In this document: positions 57,042 through 64,000 of the stretch, piece by piece
How the letters are laid out: the number at the start of each line of letters is the position of its first letter
Numbering within the stretch: the stretch's first letter is position 1
From: Amycolatopsis nalaikhensis
GTDB lineage: Bacteria > Actinomycetota > Actinomycetes > Mycobacteriales > Pseudonocardiaceae
Length of the DNA: 64,000 nucleotides
NCBI RefSeq assembly: GCF_030264295.1
Contig: NZ_CP127173.1
Coordinates: 9,741,501-9,805,500, forward strand
Reading direction: 5' to 3'
Made by a program: the position numbers and the translations under genes
Notes under the pieces: generated by a model
The model's input: the letters and a program-made list of their open reading frames with translations, nothing else
What the model was told of the DNA's origin: nothing
Databases searched by the model: none

Positions 57042-58457
57042 ATGCGAGGCGCCAAGCGCAGTCGTGGCTCGTTGTTGATCGTCGCTGGTGCCCTGTCCGC
57101 CGGGTTGCTGGCCGCGACGGGAACGGCAGCGGCCGCGGCGCCGCGGTACACCCCCGGCGCGCCCGGCGCCGGGGACCCGTACTTCCCCGACATGGGCAAC
57201 GGCGGCTACGACGTCGGCCACTACGACATCCGGCTGGCGTTCGACCCCGGAACCCAGGCGATCGACGCGACCACGACGATTCTCGCCACGGCCACGCAGG
57301 ATCTTTCCCGCTTCGACCTGGATTTCCAGGGACCGCTGACGATCAGCAGGCTCTCGGTGAACGGCCGCAACGCCGCCTACACCCGCAGCGGCGCCCAGGA
57401 GCTGGTGATCACCCCGCCGGGCGGGCTGCGGAAGGGCAGCGAGTTCGTCGTCTCGGTGAGCTACGCCGGCGTCCCGCAGAAGATCGACGACCCCGCGCTG
57501 GGCGTGTCCGGCTGGGTCGCCACCAAGGACGGCGCGGTCGCGCTGAACCAGCCGATCGGCGCGGCGACCTACTACCCGGTGAACGACACCACCGACGACA
57601 AAGCGACCTACACCCAGACGATCACCGTCCCGACCGGACTCACGGTGCTGGCCAACGGCGAGCCCGGGCCGACCACCACGAACAACGGCCGGACCACCTT
57701 CCGCTGGACGATGAACCGCCCGATGGCGAGCGAGCTGAGCATGCTCGCGATCGGCGACTACAACGTCACCCGCGGCACGACGGCCGACGGTCTGCCGAAC
57801 ATCACCGCGATCGGCAAGTCGATCGACACGAAGCCCGGTCAGGGCAAGGTGTTCAACGAGACCACGGCGCAGGTCGTCCAATGGGAATCGTCGCTGTACG
57901 GGCGGTACCCGTTCGACTCGACGGGCGGCATCCTCGCCGACGTCGGCGTGGGCTACGCGCTCGAGACGCAGAGCAGGCCGGTCTACGACCACCGAACGAG
58001 CGACGTCGACGGCGACTTGCTCGCGCACGAACTCGGCCACCAGTGGTTCGGCGACAGCCTCACCCCGGTGCACTGGTCGGACATCTGGCTCAACGAAGGC
58101 TTCGCGACCTACTCGGAGTGGCTCTACCAGGAGAAGTTCAACAACATCCCGGTGCAGAAGACGTTCGCGAAGACGTACGCGGGCGAGAAGGACTGGAGCG
58201 GCAAGGTCGCGGATCCCGGCCGCGACCACATCTTCGACGACCTGGTGTACAACCGCGGCGCCATGGCCCTGCAGGCGTTGCGCATGAAGATCGGCGACCA
58301 GGCGTTCTTCCAGATGCTGACCCAGTGGCCGACGGTCAACCGCTACGGCAACGTTTCGACACGGCAGTTCATCGAGTTCGTCGAGCGGCTGACCCACCGC
58401 GACCTCGGCTCGTTCTTCCAGACCTGGCTCTACCAGCCGGGTAAGCCCGCCCTCTGA
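57042..58457 (+). CDS. Secreted M1-family metallopeptidase
   Basis: The ATG at 57042 follows GAGGAGG; 471 residues. A signal peptide (to about 33) precedes an N-terminal beta-saddle domain and a thermolysin-like domain with the zinc motif HELGHQWFG (H329, E330, H333) and third ligand E352 (WLNEGFATYSEW). The usual M1 C-terminal helical domain is nearly absent, so this is a short secreted form like the M1 enzymes common in actinomycetes. It should remove N-terminal residues from peptides outside the cell. The gap to the GH gene is 128 bp. Confidence 0.92.
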   Translation: MRGAKRSRGSLLIVAGALSAGLLAATGTAAAAAPRYTPGAPGAGDPYFPDMGNGGYDVGHYDIRLAFDPGTQAIDATTTILATATQDLSRFDLDFQGPLTISRLSVNGRNAAYTRSGAQELVITPPGGLRKGSEFVVSVSYAGVPQKIDDPALGVSGWVATKDGAVALNQPIGAATYYPVNDTTDDKATYTQTITVPTGLTVLANGEPGPTTTNNGRTTFRWTMNRPMASELSMLAIGDYNVTRGTTADGLPNITAIGKSIDTKPGQGKVFNETTAQVVQWESSLYGRYPFDSTGGILADVGVGYALETQSRPVYDHRTSDVDGDLLAHELGHQWFGDSLTPVHWSDIWLNEGFATYSEWLYQEKFNNIPVQKTFAKTYAGEKDWSGKVADPGRDHIFDDLVYNRGAMALQALRMKIGDQAFFQMLTQWPTVNRYGNVSTRQFIEFVERLTHRDLGSFFQTWLYQPGKPAL

Positions 58458-58483
58458 TCCACTAAGGACATCGAGCCCGCCGA

Positions 58484-58539
58484 CCGCAGCTCAACAGCCA
58501 GCACCCTAGCCAAGATCAGCGATCTCGAGCCAAAGTCGG
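58484..58539 (+). repeat. Direct repeat, copy 1 (about 55 bp)
   Basis: This stretch, beginning CCGCAGCTCAACAGCCAGCA, recurs at 59726-59779 in the same orientation with only a few mismatches and one-base gaps. The two copies flank the VOC gene and the epoxide hydrolase pseudogene. Confidence 0.85.
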
Positions 58540-58552
58540 GTAAGGTGACGGA

Positions 58553-58909
58553 ATGGTCATGCGGGTGGCGATTCCCGTGCTGCCGTGCCGAGATGTGCAG
58601 GCAGCGCGGTCGTACTTCACGGACGTGCTCGGATTCGACACCATATTCACCTGGGAGACCCCACCCACCTACGCGGCCGTGATCCGCGACACCGCCGAGT
58701 TCCACCTGTACGCCGAAAGCAGCGTCGGCCCGGCCAGGGTGACGGTTGTCGTCGACGACGTCGATTCCTGCCACGACGAACTGCGCGCCCGCGGCGCCGA
58801 CATCGTCGAGCCACTGGCTGACCGGCCCTACGGGATGCGCGACTTCAACGTACGGACACCCGATGGGCACTTGTTGATCTTCAGCCAGCCGCTCACCGAG
58901 TACGGGTGA
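58553..58909 (+). CDS. Glyoxalase/bleomycin-resistance (VOC) family protein
   Basis: The 118-residue product has paired beta-alpha-beta-beta-beta modules: IPVLPCRDVQAARSYFTDVL at the start, LYAESSVGPARVTVVVDDVD in the middle and MRDFNVRTPDGHLLIFSQPL at the end, where D-P-x-G is the usual VOC turn. Candidate metal ligands (His and Glu) are incomplete, so it may be a binding/resistance protein. The start may be ATG 58553 or 58559. It lies just after a direct repeat copy, at the edge of a decayed region. Confidence 0.82.
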   Translation: MVMRVAIPVLPCRDVQAARSYFTDVLGFDTIFTWETPPTYAAVIRDTAEFHLYAESSVGPARVTVVVDDVDSCHDELRARGADIVEPLADRPYGMRDFNVRTPDGHLLIFSQPLTEYG

Positions 58910-58912
58910 CCA

Positions 58913-59690
58913 TCAGCGGACCAGCCGGAAGAATGACCGGCCCTCGTCGACGAACAACGCCGGCTGCTCGAACGCCGCGAAGTGGCAGCCCTTGCCGGGC
59001 CCGTTCCAGTACCGGATATTCGGGAACCGGCGCTCCGCCCACCACCGAGACGGGTGCTGCAGCTCCTTGGCGAAGACCGAACAGCCGGTGGGTACGGCAC
59101 CGGCGCGCCGGCCGACCCGGAGATCCATTCGTTGACCTGCCGGAGGCTTTCCCAGTACAGCCGGGCGGATGAGGCACCGGTGCCGGGAAGCCAGTAGAGC
59201 ATCAGGTTGTCGAGCAGCTCATCCCGGGTAATAACCCGATGCAGGTCGCCACCGGAGTCGGTCCACGACCAGAACTTCTCGACGATCCAGGCGCAGAGGG
59301 CGGCCGGCGAGCCGACCAGCCCGTAGCCGACCGTCTGCGGCCGGGTCGGCTGCTGCGCCGAGTATCCGGAGCCCCATTCGTCCGCCTCCCGCAGTGTCGC
59401 GAGCGCCGCCCGCTCGGCACCGGTGAGGTCGTCCAACGTGGCCGGATCGGGCGGTGCGAGCGGCGGCATGAGATGGATGCCGGCGACCCGATCGGGTTGC
59501 CGTTGACCGATGCTCGGTGGCGATGCTGGTGCCCCAGTCGCTGCCCTGGGCGCCGGACAGCCGGTCGCCGAGCCGGGCCATCAGCTCGCACCACGCGTCG
59601 GATATCCGCTCGATCCCCCACCCCGGCACGGCCGGCTTGTCGCTGAAGCCGTAACCGGGAAGCGATGGGCAGACCCCTGGAACCGGCCGC
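58913..59690 (-). pseudogene. Epoxide hydrolase, truncated and frameshifted
   Basis: Reading right to left, three frames together give the C-terminal two-thirds of a juvenile-hormone-type epoxide hydrolase. They are CPSLPGYGFSDKPAVPGWGI ending at GSDWGTSIAT (nucleophile region GAQGSDWG); then IHLMPPLAPPDPATLDDLTG through YWESLRQVNEWISG; then TGCSVFAKELQHPSRWWAER through KGCHFAAFEQPALFVDEGRS, with stop at 58913. At least two frameshifts separate these parts, near 59500 and near 59100. The N-terminal epoxide-hydrolase domain and the HGWPGS oxyanion region are missing upstream of about 59690. I infer an inactive gene. Confidence 0.8.
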
Positions 59691-59725
59691 TTAGTGCGCA
59701 GATTTTCGCCGTTCACACGACGAAA

Positions 59726-59779
59726 CCGCAGCTCAACAGCCAGCACCTACCCAAGGTCAGCGATCTTGAGCCAAGTCAG
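59726..59779 (+). repeat. Direct repeat, copy 2 (about 55 bp)
   Basis: This is the second copy of the stretch at 58484-58539, again starting CCGCAGCTCAACAGCCAGCA and running through a TCAGCGATCT core. It lies at the truncated 5' end of the epoxide hydrolase, consistent with recombination there. Confidence 0.85.
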
Positions 59780-59826
59780 GGCATAGCGGGCGCATCGCCG
59801 CGGATTTCGGAGGAAAGCGCTGCTTT

Positions 59827-60294
59827 TTGCCGATCCACGCCCTCGACTGGACGACCTGCTCCCTCCCTGTCTCCGAACGCACGGGCACATGGCTGTGCCC
59901 TGCGGGGCGGAGGACCATCCCGAGCCAAATCGAGAAGGTTACGGTCGCGCCCCAGGATCCACCCCCATACCGGGACCGCTTCGAGATGTGGAGCGATTTC
60001 AGCACCTTCGACCATGTAATCGGCCAAGTTTCTTACGCCGCCGAGTACACCTTGTCGGGCAGTTTGGTCAACGTCAGGCCAGTGTCCTACCAGGCCACGT
60101 TCGACACAGAGGCGGTCACGCTCGAGGGCAACACTCTCGATGCATACGGCGGCCAGGTGGGAACGGCCATTCCGAACGCCTACGGCTTCACCCATGTCGG
60201 CACGGTTGCGGCGAACACATCGACGTTCTGGAACCCCAACGGCTACAGCAACTACAACGGCGATCACGACTGCATCCGCATCGTGACCCGTTGA
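59827..60294 (+). CDS. Hypothetical protein, possible fragment of an exported protein
   Basis: The frame encodes up to 155 residues; the first 35 look non-genuine, while the rest (DRFEMWSDFSTFDHVIGQVS, YAAEYTLSGSLVNVRPVSYQ, then YGFTHVGTVAANTSTFWNPN) is a beta-rich, Asn/Thr/Tyr-rich sequence typical of secreted proteins. No signal peptide and no ribosome site are visible. Its G+C is lower than the neighbours. I do not recognise a family; it may be the 3' end of a lost gene. Confidence 0.4.
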   Translation: MPIHALDWTTCSLPVSERTGTWLCPAGRRTIPSQIEKVTVAPQDPPPYRDRFEMWSDFSTFDHVIGQVSYAAEYTLSGSLVNVRPVSYQATFDTEAVTLEGNTLDAYGGQVGTAIPNAYGFTHVGTVAANTSTFWNPNGYSNYNGDHDCIRIVTR

Positions 60295-60296
60295 TC

Positions 60297-60808
60297 GCCA
60301 TACTCATCTCGCGAACGACGAGCGGAAGCCTGGTCACCTATGGCGTGCACGCCAGGAAGAGGCCCTGAAACAGCTCATGCCAGAACCAGGGAGCGGCCGC
60401 GTAACGTTGATTGCTCCGGGACACCGACGACCATGGTCTGCGGCTTGAGCAAAGGGCCTGACGTCGAACCTGGTGAATACTTGGACGCTGAGACATTCCG
60501 CGAAGTCGTCGAAAACGCACGGGCGACCTCACCCGCCTCGCTCCTCCAGGCATACTGCCGTGATTGAGGATCGCTAGCCGAGACGCCTTCAAGGGCCGAC
60601 ATCCGCGCGACTCCGAGGATCCCGACTCACAAATCGGTTGATCGATTGGCGCGATCGATCGTGGTGCGACTCTCGGCGGTAAGGTAGCCGCAACCTGCTG
60701 CCAACCGGCCTTCCTGAACAGCCGACACCTCGTCGGACTACGGCCGAGGTCACTCCCCGAATCGCCCAGGTCAGCACCCGCTCATGAACTGATTCCCTGC
60801 CGCGAACG
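60297..60808. other. Gap without an intact gene
   Basis: This 512-bp interval has lower G+C and no supported gene. A short plus frame to 60567 (VEPGEYLDAETFREVVENAR) reads like protein but has no start and no recognisable family, so it may be another remnant. Confidence 0.4.
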
Positions 60809-61125
60809 TGCTGACGAACGACTACAGCCGCACCCAAGTTGCCGCTGGTCTGTCGCGCCTCCGCCACGAGGGCCCGCTGCAGCTGACCACGCTTGCCGCA
60901 GCCGAGGGGTCAGCCAGCCATCGATGAGCCGACTCGTCCGAGCCGCAGGATCCGATGACCCGAGTCGCCGACCCCGACGATGGCCGCGCATCCCTGGTGG
61001 CGCTGACCGCGCCGGGACGAACACTCCTGGCGGAGCAACGCGGGATCCGCCGAGCCTTGTCGAGCTGATCCCGAGACCGCCGGAGGAGGGACGTCGCCGT
61101 CCTCCGGCTCCCGATGAACATCATC
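60809..61125 (+). pseudogene. MarR-family regulator, frameshifted
   Basis: Pieces in different frames follow the order of a MarR winged helix: AAGLSRLRHEGPLQLTTLAA, then VSQPSMSRLVRA (recognition helix), then VTRVADPDDGRASLVALTAP with GRTLLAEQR (wing), then a C-terminal stretch near 61090. Shifts occur near 60915, near 60950 and near 61075. The first helices are missing. The order is that of a real MarR protein, so I infer a dead gene. Confidence 0.68.
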
Positions 61126-61168
61126 TTGCCGGAGCGGCGGCGAACGCGCTCGCCCGAGCCAAGCCCCG

Positions 61169-61750
61169 CTAGTGGAAGTCGACCCGGCCGAGCAGGCGGT
61201 CGATGAGGTCCGGGAGCGACCGCTCCCCCGAGCCCTCCAGCCAGCGCACTCCACCCGTACGCACCGCGGCCAGGAACGTCGCCGTCATCAGGCGTGCCAG
61301 CTCCTCGTCCACGCCGTGCCCGCGGGCCACCAGGACCGCCGCCAGGTCTCGTTCCAACGCGATCTGGTCGCCGGCCTGCTGTGCGAGCAGGGATGGGTGC
61401 CGTCGCAGCAGGCGCAGCTGGGCGACCCACTCGCGGTCGGGCGTCGCCTGGTTGCGGTACAGCTCGCGGCTCGCCGCGCGCAGGGCCGGCCACGGCTCCT
61501 CGTCGGCCGGACGGCCCTCGACCAGGGACATCAGCAGGCGCGTCCGCTCGCGGTCGGCGTAGAGGATCGCGTCCTCCTTGTTCGCGAAGTAGTTCGAGAA
61601 CGTCCGGCGGGACACGCCGACCTCGCCCGCGATGTCCTCGACCGTCACGCCGTCGAGGCCGTGCTCCATCGCCAGCCGCAGCGCCGCCTCGTGCAGCGAC
61701 TGCCGCGTCGCCGCCTTCTTGCGGGTCCGCAGCGTGTCGAGGGTGTCCAT
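61169..61750 (-). CDS. TetR-family repressor of the adjacent MFS exporter
   Basis: The 193-residue protein has a helix-turn-helix at about residues 30-55 (VTVEDIAGEVGVSRRTFSNY) followed by FANKEDAILY, and a helical C-terminal ligand domain. It is divergent from the DHA2 exporter gene with 85 bp between them, and this gap holds a 30-bp palindrome. The arrangement is the classical one for a drug-responsive exporter. Confidence 0.9.
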   Translation of the reverse strand: MDTLDTLRTRKKAATRQSLHEAALRLAMEHGLDGVTVEDIAGEVGVSRRTFSNYFANKEDAILYADRERTRLLMSLVEGRPADEEPWPALRAASRELYRNQATPDREWVAQLRLLRRHPSLLAQQAGDQIALERDLAAVLVARGHGVDEELARLMTATFLAAVRTGGVRWLEGSGERSLPDLIDRLLGRVDFH

Positions 61751-61777
61751 GCGCTCAGCCTAACGACGGGAATACAC

Positions 61778-61807
61778 TGCCCATTGTGCAAGTTTGCACA
61801 GTGGGCA
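61778..61807. promoter_or_regulatory. 30-bp palindromic operator between TetR and MFS genes
   Basis: Arms of 14 bp (left TGCCCATTGTGCAA, right TTGCACAGTGGGCA) differ at one position and flank a 2-bp spacer. It is 28 bp from both start codons (61750 and 61836), so bound TetR would block both promoters. Confidence 0.85.
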
Positions 61808-61835
61808 ATAATTTACCCGGACGTGAAGGGGTGCT

Positions 61836-63407
61836 GTGAAAACCGAGAGAAACGCCGCAGCCGGCGCGATGCGGCACCGCGAGGTGCTCGAGTCGCTGTC
61901 CGGGCTGCTGCTCGCGCTGTTCGTCGCCATGATCAGCTCGACCGTCGTTTCGACGTCGCTGCCGCTGATCATCGGCTCGCTGAACGGCACCCAGACGCAG
62001 TACACCTGGGTCGTCACCGCCACGCTGCTGGCCGCGACGGCCACCACCCCGATCTGGGGCAAGCTCGCGGACCTGTTCAACAAGAAGACCCTGGTCCAGG
62101 TCGCCATCGTGATCTTCGTGGCCGGTTCGATGATCAGCGGGTTCAGCCAGGACACCGGGCAGCTGATCGCCGCGCGCGCCTTCCAGGGCATCGGCGTCGG
62201 CGGCCTGCAGGCGCTGGTCCAGGTCGTGATCGCGGCGATCATCCCGCCGCGCGAACGCGGCCGGTACAACGGCTACCTCGGCGCCGTGATGGCCGTCGCC
62301 ACCGTCGGCGGCCCGCTGCTCGGCGGCCTGATCGTCGACGTGCCGTGGCTGGGCTGGCGCTGGTGCTTCTTCGTCGGCGTCCCGATCGCCGTGCTCGCCT
62401 TCGTCGTGCTGCAGCGCACCCTGAAGCTGGAGACCGTGCGCCGCGACGACGTCCAGGTCGACTACCTCGGCGCGGGCCTCATCGCCGCCGGCGTGAGCGT
62501 CCTGCTGATCTGGGTCTCCTTCGTCGGCAACTCGTTCGACTGGCTCTCGTGGCAGACCGCCGTCATGGTCGCCGGCGGGCTCGTGCTGCTCGGCCTCGCC
62601 GTGCTGGTGGAGACCAAGGTCCGCGAACCCGTGGTGCCGCTGAAGATCGTCGTCCAGCGCACGCCCGCGCTGGCGATCATCGCGAGCCTCGCGGTCGGCA
62701 TGGCGATGTTCGGCGGCGCGGTGTTCCTCGGCCAGTACTTCCAGATCGGCCGCGGCTACACACCCACCGAAGCCGGCCTGCTGACCATGCCGCTGATGGC
62801 GGGCGTGCTCGTCTCCTCCACCGTTTCCGGCCGCCTGATCAGCCGCACCGGCAAGATCAAGCCGTACATCCTGGCCGGCACGATCATCCTGGTGCTCGGC
62901 TTCCTCGGCCTCGGCATGGTCGACCACGCCACGTCGCTGTGGATCGTCGGCGTCGCGATGGCCGTCGTCGGCATCGGGGTCGGCATGACCATGCAGAACC
63001 TCGTGCTGGCCGTGCAGAACGACGTCCCGCTGCGCGACCTCGGCGCGGCGAGCGCGTCGGTGACGTTCTTCCGGTCGCTCGGCGGCACGATCGGCGTCTC
63101 GGTGCTCGGCGCCGTCCTCGCGAACCGCGTCTCGGCCGACCTGGCCGCCGCCCTGCACGCGCCGGCGGGCCAGGCGTCGACCGGCGGGGTCAGCGCGCTG
63201 AACCTCAAGGCGCTGCCGCCGCAGGTCCAGTCGGTGGTGCACACGGTGTACGGCGACGCGACCGCGCACATCTTCGTGATTTCCGCGGCCGTGGCGGTCG
63301 TCGGCGTGCTCGCGGCGCTGCTGCTCAAGCCGATCACGCTGCGCACGACGATCGACCTGGCGGAGAAGACGGAAGAGCCGTCGACGCCGGACCCGGTCGC
63401 GAAGTAG
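61836..63407 (+). CDS. MFS drug exporter, DHA2 family (14 helices)
   Basis: The GTG at 61836 follows GAAGGGG. The 523-residue protein has about 14 helices. It has MFS motif A (WGKLADLFNKKTLVQ), TQTQYTWVVTATLLAATATT near helix 2, an RAFQGIGVGGLQALVQVVIA segment and motif C-like GAVMAVATVGGPLLGGLIVD, all typical of EmrB/QacA-type proton antiporters. It would export hydrophobic toxic compounds. It is controlled, by position, by the divergent TetR. The USP gene starts 10 bp after its stop and may be cotranscribed. Confidence 0.92.
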   Translation: MKTERNAAAGAMRHREVLESLSGLLLALFVAMISSTVVSTSLPLIIGSLNGTQTQYTWVVTATLLAATATTPIWGKLADLFNKKTLVQVAIVIFVAGSMISGFSQDTGQLIAARAFQGIGVGGLQALVQVVIAAIIPPRERGRYNGYLGAVMAVATVGGPLLGGLIVDVPWLGWRWCFFVGVPIAVLAFVVLQRTLKLETVRRDDVQVDYLGAGLIAAGVSVLLIWVSFVGNSFDWLSWQTAVMVAGGLVLLGLAVLVETKVREPVVPLKIVVQRTPALAIIASLAVGMAMFGGAVFLGQYFQIGRGYTPTEAGLLTMPLMAGVLVSSTVSGRLISRTGKIKPYILAGTIILVLGFLGLGMVDHATSLWIVGVAMAVVGIGVGMTMQNLVLAVQNDVPLRDLGAASASVTFFRSLGGTIGVSVLGAVLANRVSADLAAALHAPAGQASTGGVSALNLKALPPQVQSVVHTVYGDATAHIFVISAAVAVVGVLAALLLKPITLRTTIDLAEKTEEPSTPDPVAK

Positions 63408-63417
63408 GGAGCCGACG

Positions 63418-63891
63418 ATGAGCGCGGCCTATCAGTCCATTGTGGAGCGGTTCGGGCCGCGCCGTCCCCCGTCGGCGCGGGCCATCCTGGCCGGCGTCGA
63501 CGGCTCGGACACGGCGATGCGCGCGGTGGCGTTCGCCTTCGGCTTGGCGCGCCGCCAGGACAGCCGCCTCATCGTCGTCTACGTCGCGTGCCCGTCGCCC
63601 CTGGCCCCGCTGCGCCCGGCGGTCGCGACGGTGATCGAGCACGACACGGCCGCGCACCTGTACGCCGAGCTGCGCGACCAGATGCGCACGGCGGCCGAGG
63701 AACTGGCGGTCCCGGTGACGGTGATCAAGACGTTCGGCGACCCGTACACGGCGCTGCGCGACACCGCCGACCGCGCCCAGGCCGACACGGTCGTGGTCGG
63801 GGCGTCGCAGAAGGCGGGCCACCGGTTCGCGGGCTCGGTGGCCACGAAACTCATCCGGGCGGGCCACTGGCCGGTGCTGGTGGTGCCCTGA
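63418..63891 (+). CDS. Universal stress protein, single domain
   Basis: The 157-residue protein has one USP domain: AILAGVDGSDTAMRAVAFAF near residue 20 and DTVVVGASQKAGHRFAGSVA near the end. The G-2x-G-9x-G loop is altered (GASQKAG), so nucleotide binding is doubtful. It starts 10 bp after the MFS exporter and is probably part of the same transcript. Confidence 0.87.
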   Translation: MSAAYQSIVERFGPRRPPSARAILAGVDGSDTAMRAVAFAFGLARRQDSRLIVVYVACPSPLAPLRPAVATVIEHDTAAHLYAELRDQMRTAAEELAVPVTVIKTFGDPYTALRDTADRAQADTVVVGASQKAGHRFAGSVATKLIRAGHWPVLVVP

Positions 63892-63918
63892 CCCCGCCGC
63901 GAAGGAACAGGACGCGCT

Positions 63919-64000
63919 TCACCGCGTCAGGACTTCCAACGCCGCGGCGTGCACGCCCGGCGCGGCGGCGAGGTAGCTCTCGCTCGCGATGTCCCACGGC
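63919..64000 (-). CDS. 3' end of a gene cut by the window edge
   Basis: The minus strand reads PWDIASESYLAAAPGVHAAA, then LEVLTR and a stop at 63919-63921. Codon use fits a real actinomycete gene. Too little remains for a family call. Confidence 0.5.
   Translation of the reverse strand, partial: PWDIASESYLAAAPGVHAAALEVLTR

Noticed and set aside
1..64000. tRNA, rRNA or known riboswitch genes
   Set aside because: I looked for characteristic conserved stretches in the intergenic regions and saw none; a covariance-model search would be decisive.

Overview
The window is about 70% G+C, uses GTG and TTG starts freely and has short overlapping operons. It carries secreted hydrolases fused to ricin-type lectin domains, DUF742, SPW-repeat and MmyB-type proteins, and dense TetR/XRE/MerR regulators. 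This points to a filamentous actinomycete, most likely Pseudonocardiaceae (Amycolatopsis-like). That assignment is inference from gene content; no rRNA or tRNA gene was seen.

Layout. (1) 1-14.7 kb is a membrane-transport, stress and regulator region: a partial ClC chloride channel, two SPW-repeat proteins, a universal stress operon, an ArsB/NhaD-type permease with a CBS partner, a CPA1 antiporter, a ZIP transporter, and aldo-keto reductase/XRE and SDR/TetR pairs. It is broken by two scars of truncated genes: 2.2-2.7 kb (IS transposase, K+ channel and glycine-betaine-binding-protein remnants) and 8.8-9.6 kb (glycosyltransferase remnant). (2) 14.9-19.9 kb is a 1657-residue RHS/YD-repeat protein with a WXG-like N-terminus and a variable C-terminal toxin domain; a small membrane protein lies downstream.

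(3) 20.1-42.1 kb is the main feature: a plant-cell-wall side-chain degradation locus. It encodes GH59, GH29, GH27, GH54, a feruloyl-esterase-like CE1, an acetyl-xylan-esterase-like CE1, a PQQ-type sugar dehydrogenase, a ThuA protein, a CE3-like SGNH esterase, GH127 and GH62. All eleven are exported and all carry a ricin-type beta-trefoil at the N- or C-terminus. A LacI-family regulator lies in the middle. Four copies of a GTTAGCGNTAAC-type palindrome sit at three promoter regions (24.48, 28.1 and 40.5-40.6 kb), and a second GWAASTTTC-type motif recurs at 24.5, 36.06, 36.33 and 40.57 kb. Together the enzymes would remove arabinose, galactose, fucose, acetyl and feruloyl decorations outside the cell. 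No backbone endo-enzyme and no sugar importer is present in the locus.

(4) 42.2-53.7 kb holds a secreted subtilase with a divergent TrmB/LuxR-type regulator, then small regulator-plus-enzyme units (ketopantoate-reductase-like/TetR, alpha/beta hydrolase-amidohydrolase/TetR, MerR/SnoaL-like) and an orphan DUF742 protein. (5) 53.9-58.5 kb has a large multidomain secreted glycoside hydrolase with a perfect 16-bp palindrome over its start region, then a secreted M1 aminopeptidase. (6) 58.5-61.2 kb is a decaying region: a direct repeat of about 55 bp, a frameshifted epoxide hydrolase, a MarR remnant and an orphan reading frame. (7) 61.2-64 kb has a TetR repressor and DHA2 MFS exporter sharing a 30-bp palindrome, a universal stress protein and a partial gene at the edge.
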